From Centropus unirufus (taxonomy: Eukaryota; Chordata; Aves; Cuculiformes; Centropidae): DNA of 64,000 nucleotides. The DNA lies in the NCBI GenBank assembly GCA_013397695.1, contig VYZI01000040.1:1355968-1419967 (forward strand), given 5' to 3'. Below, in pieces: positions 60,548-64,000 of this stretch. Made by a program: the position numbers and the translations under genes. The notes beneath the pieces were generated by a model. It did no database searches. It was given only the letters and a program-made list of their open reading frames with translations, and was not told the DNA's origin. How positions within the stretch are numbered: the first letter of the stretch is position 1; each line of letters opens with the position of its first letter.

Positions 60548-60597
60548 AATTATTCACATATTATATACTTTGTTGTCTCAAGGTCAGTCTCCTAGAG

Positions 60598-60624
60598 TGA
60601 TCAGTCCTTAACGAGGACTGATCA
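60598..60624. repeat. Perfect inverted repeat, 11-bp arms, 5-bp loop
   Basis: TGATCAGTCCT (60598-60608), TAACG, AGGACTGATCA (60614-60624). It lies 50 bp beyond the direct repeat. Confidence 0.85.
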
Positions 60625-61188
60625 TGTAGATACACTTTCATCCTCCTTTAAGAGGATAGCAACTCAAATTTAAGAATACTTTAAAACAGACTATAAAGAT
60701 GGCATTTAAAAATTCTTGACTCCTTTCTGTCCATCAAGAAGTCTTGCAGATATTTTTTTAACATCTGTAACACTGGTTTGCTTGGTGGCATTTTTCATTT
60801 TTAAAAGGCATATGTTATATTTTCTCTAGTTAATAAAATTACATGATTCTGGATTATTAATTGTCTCATTTCTTCTGAAGATTACAGAGTCTTTTTCATT
60901 AGTGCTAAAGAAATCTCACTGTCCCAGAAGCAGTGGAGCCCCAGCAAGGTTGGTATAATGTGACTAAATAGAACTCATGAATTGGCTTCTTTCTAGCCAT
61001 CACACTGATGAAGTCAGCTGAAATCCAGGCAACTGTCCTCAAAAAAACGTACAATTTAAAAAAAAATCTTACATAATTCCCAAGTCATTATTGGTTTTGC
61101 TGTTTAGCTTTTCTTTCAATTTTTAGCATATAGAAAGTTAATTTAAAATCGGAACTGACTTGTTTTTCACTCTTTCCTTTCATTTCAG

Positions 61189-61252
61189 AAGCTGGGATGT
61201 TATGTAGAAAACTGCTTGAGCACCTTCAGGAGGTGACTCATCTCAGCCTGGG
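61189..61252 (+). other. Candidate exon (64 bp)
   Basis: The acceptor has a clear tract (TTTTTCACTCTTTCCTTTC, then ATTTCAG, ending at 61188). The donor GG|GTAAGT begins at 61253. One frame is open throughout (AGMLCRKLLEHLQEVTHL..., starting at the third base). In the phase left by the candidate at 57891-57940 it would instead end at a TGA after 15 codons. Both splice signals are among the best in the window. Coding status is unresolved; a non-coding RNA exon is the safer reading. Confidence 0.3.
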
Positions 61253-64000
61253 GTAAGTCTCTATAATAAGATGGTGAATCACCTTGTGGAGGGACCTTTT
61301 ACTTTCCATTTATGTTAAAAATATGAAATTGTTAGCTCAAACGTGGATGTTTTATACAAGATGGTATTTATTTAACCTAAATATTTTTACATTCATGATA
61401 AAATGACAGATAAAACAGCACCTCTCATTTTCTCTCAGCCTAATCTGTTTTTATTGGCATTTATGTTATTTTGAGCATATAATTTTGGGAATATCATCTG
61501 GAAATCATTAATTTCTAGATGCTCATGATCTTTTGTGCAGGCCAGATAGAAGACATTCAACAGTGCTTTAGATGTTTTCAGGATGGACACAGTGCATGCC
61601 TCAGAAATTTAGTGTTTAGAAATGAGTTCTTCAGTTTGCAAGAACTTTACTGTCTCTCTGCGGTGCTTCAAGAAAACAAAAGTTGCTGCACTTGGTCTAT
61701 TTGAAGTGAACACATATGTTTTAAACAATCCAACCCCAAACAAAGAGGATAAGAACCAAGGGTGGATGTTTTTCCCCTTTGCCTTCATGTGGCTGATTCA
61801 AGAAGGATTCTACAGAACCTTCTGCCAGTATTCAATAGTTACTATCTAGCTCTGAAGTCCTTTAATACCCCTTTCCATAAAAATTTGTATTCTAGATGAT
61901 CAGATGTATAAACACAGTAACAGAGATGAGTAGTAAAAAGACATCTGCATTTCCCCAGATTGAAAATGCAGAAGTCACGTATATAGTTTAGCATCATATA
62001 TGGTTAAAGAAGCCCATATATTCAGTGAAGCATTTTTTCCTCTTTCATACCATCCAACACACTCCTTCCTTCCTTCCCATTCCTCCTTTCTTCAGACTGC
62101 TTTCTTGGTGTGTTTTCAAGCAAGGTGAGGCACACCCACAGCCTCCACCTAATGTCAGAAGACATCACTGGAATATTTGACTGTGAAGGTTGCATACAAA
62201 GACCTGAGGGAAAATTTAGGTTATTTACTAGCAAAAGGATTCTGACTCCATGTACATAGATCCAGATGTATTCTGTTAATTTATTTTATCCTTTTTTCTC
62301 TTACTATTCCTTATCAGAGAAATTTTCTACTTTTGTTTTAGACGAGGTTATTTGGATTGACTTTGGTCACAGAAATCATTTACATTTTTATCTATCCTTG
62401 CTACATAATTTATTTTAGCTATACAATGTTGGATATGTGTACAGTGATTTAGAAACTAAGATTTTGCTTTACTCCATCTCCATCTTTCTGGGAGTTGAAA
62501 GGGCATAGTAGGAAATTACTGAATAAGTTCTGTCTCTTTAGGGAAATATGCACTTGGAAATATGCATAGCATGGTACTCAGGTTTAGTTGTGTAGGGATT
62601 TCTTTTTTCCCATCACCTTCTGAAAAGATTGGCATGCTTCCTTTTTTAACAGTCAGTCTGTAAGATTATGCTTTCCAGAACCCTGTCAAATTGATGTGAT
62701 TGATGCACCAGTGAAAAATAACTATGGGGAAAATTACTCTGGAGTATTTATGCATTAAATAAGCTAAAATTCCCTGTCCCAGAGGCTTACAGACACATGA
62801 GCAATTGAGCCACATGTCTGTTGTGCTTCAGTGTAGAAACAGACTTATTTGAAAATGGGGTGAGCTATTTAAGGTGATTGTGGGTATTTCTCTGTGCTAG
62901 ACCTTCTTAATGAGTTTTGTTCTGAGGTCTAATATGTGCTTTGGATCATATTACCTATTGCTGCTTAGAAATATCAGTTTTAGACATTTTGTTGATGTTG
63001 ATTTCTAGATGGCATGGTTTAGCTTCACCCAGCCATATTTTGCCAGCATTTGAGCCTCCAAAATCCTTTTCCTCCATCCACTCCTTGATAAAAGGGGAAA
63101 GAAAACTGAGAGGAAAAAGACTTACAGGTTGGAAACTGAAGCTACAGCTTTATATAAATGATAACAATAAAAATAACAATAATAATAATAGTAATAATTA
63201 GAACGTAATAAAATATGCATAAACATGTGAGCTTGTGCCCTCACCACACCCCTCAATGACTATATATTACCTCAAATGCTGAATGTCATAAGAAAGTATA
63301 TGTTATATATATATTGTTCATTTTTATATACCTCATTACTCTAGATGTGCACCTGTTTCAGGATAAATCCCTTTATTCCTATTGGGATCCTATTGTGTTT
63401 GGCATAAACTGAAATACAAGGGAAGAGAAATAAGATATTTTTTTAGAGTATGTCTAGTGTGCACATATTCTTCTGAAGATAGAAGGAGCTGCAGATACTT
63501 AACATATTCTGAAAATCATGCTTTAGTAGGAGACCCTTTCTTGTCTCCTAGAAAGACTTGGTGTTAAAAATCAGGTAGAGATCTTCTGTCTCATCCAACC
63601 TCTGATTTAATGAGTTCCTTCACCCTTCTGGAAACAAAAGGAAGTTTTAGAAAAAAGGAAAACTTTGATTATTTAATGTCTTCCGGTTAAACCACAAAAA
63701 ATATAAGAGAAAGAAACCATCGATAAAACTGAAACTTTTACAAAAGAGAAAATGCTGTGGAAAGAGAGTTATTTCAAGAACATTAGTGAAGGACAGGAGG
63801 AGAGGGGAGGAAAGGGTAAATTGAACAGAGAAACAAATTGCCCTCCTCTTCAGTCTCTATGCTTTTAGATTTTCCAAACCAGACTTGTTAAAGACTTGAC
63901 CAACCTGGTCCTAAATTACAGCTAACCTTGATTTGAGGTTGGACAAGAGAAAACCCGAGATCCTCTTCAACCTGAATTATCCTGTGATATCCAAAGAGAT
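61253..64000. other. AT-rich non-coding DNA
   Basis: Two further acceptors follow (ending near 61438 and 61540). The second opens a cysteine-rich plus frame to 61704 with no donor, which could be a terminal exon, but its phase does not fit the open frame of 61189-61252. An AATAAC/AAT tract lies at 63160-63198. Nothing else recognised. Confidence 0.5.

Larger units (their letters stand above)
57941..61188. other. AT-rich non-coding DNA between two candidate exons
   Basis: Contains a CA tract at 59312-59332 and the palindromes and duplication listed separately. No further exon with both splice signals was found. Confidence 0.55.

Overview
This is gene-poor vertebrate DNA, almost certainly from a bird. 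The best evidence is three truncated CR1 LINE tails at 32402-32526, 47418-47512 and 52561-52701. The last carries the avian CR1 terminal sequence almost unchanged (GGTTGGAAGGGACCTTAAAG plus an ATTCTATG-type end). There are no Alu, L1 or B1/B2 elements, and interspersed repeats are sparse, as expected for a bird. Two runs of N (39904-40024 and 57382-57635) mark assembly gaps. Base composition is AT-rich nearly throughout. There are no operons, no prokaryotic-style gene packing and no CRISPR array. The species and chromosome cannot be named from the sequence alone.

The only gene called with high confidence is a complete tRNA-Gly (anticodon UCC) on the minus strand at 57193-57264, with a Pol III T5 terminator. 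No open reading frame was recognised as a known protein. The longest frames are about 120-130 codons, start at arbitrary codons, often run through simple sequence or the gaps, and look like chance.

Layout: 1-3.5 kb is AT-rich and holds a full CTCF consensus match at 1515-1529 beside an inverted repeat. 3.5-3.9, 7.1-7.4 and 13.4-14.0 kb are less AT-rich, motif-dense stretches that read like conserved non-coding elements. 22.7-24.0 kb is the most structured part: an open minus-strand segment, a 7-bp microsatellite (TAAATAA, about 16 copies) between exact 16-bp direct repeats, a G-quadruplex-type G tract, and a small CpG-dense island with a near-CTCF motif. 24-56 kb is mostly featureless AT-rich DNA with the CR1 tails, short tandem duplications and hairpins. 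56.5-57.3 kb is a GC-richer patch around the tRNA. 57.6-64 kb holds two well-formed candidate exons on the plus strand and a cluster of palindromes and a duplication near 59.9-60.6 kb.

I looked for exons by pairing polypyrimidine-AG acceptors with GTRAGT donors and list the best candidates (210-279, 4485-4550, 10806-10820, 17252-17347, 22822-22919, 30102-30215, 34523-34540, 57891-57940, 61189-61252). They lie on both strands, none matches a protein I know, and each could be chance. Overall the window fits an intergenic desert or the interior of very long introns, probably with regulatory content. I found no convincing new biological system.
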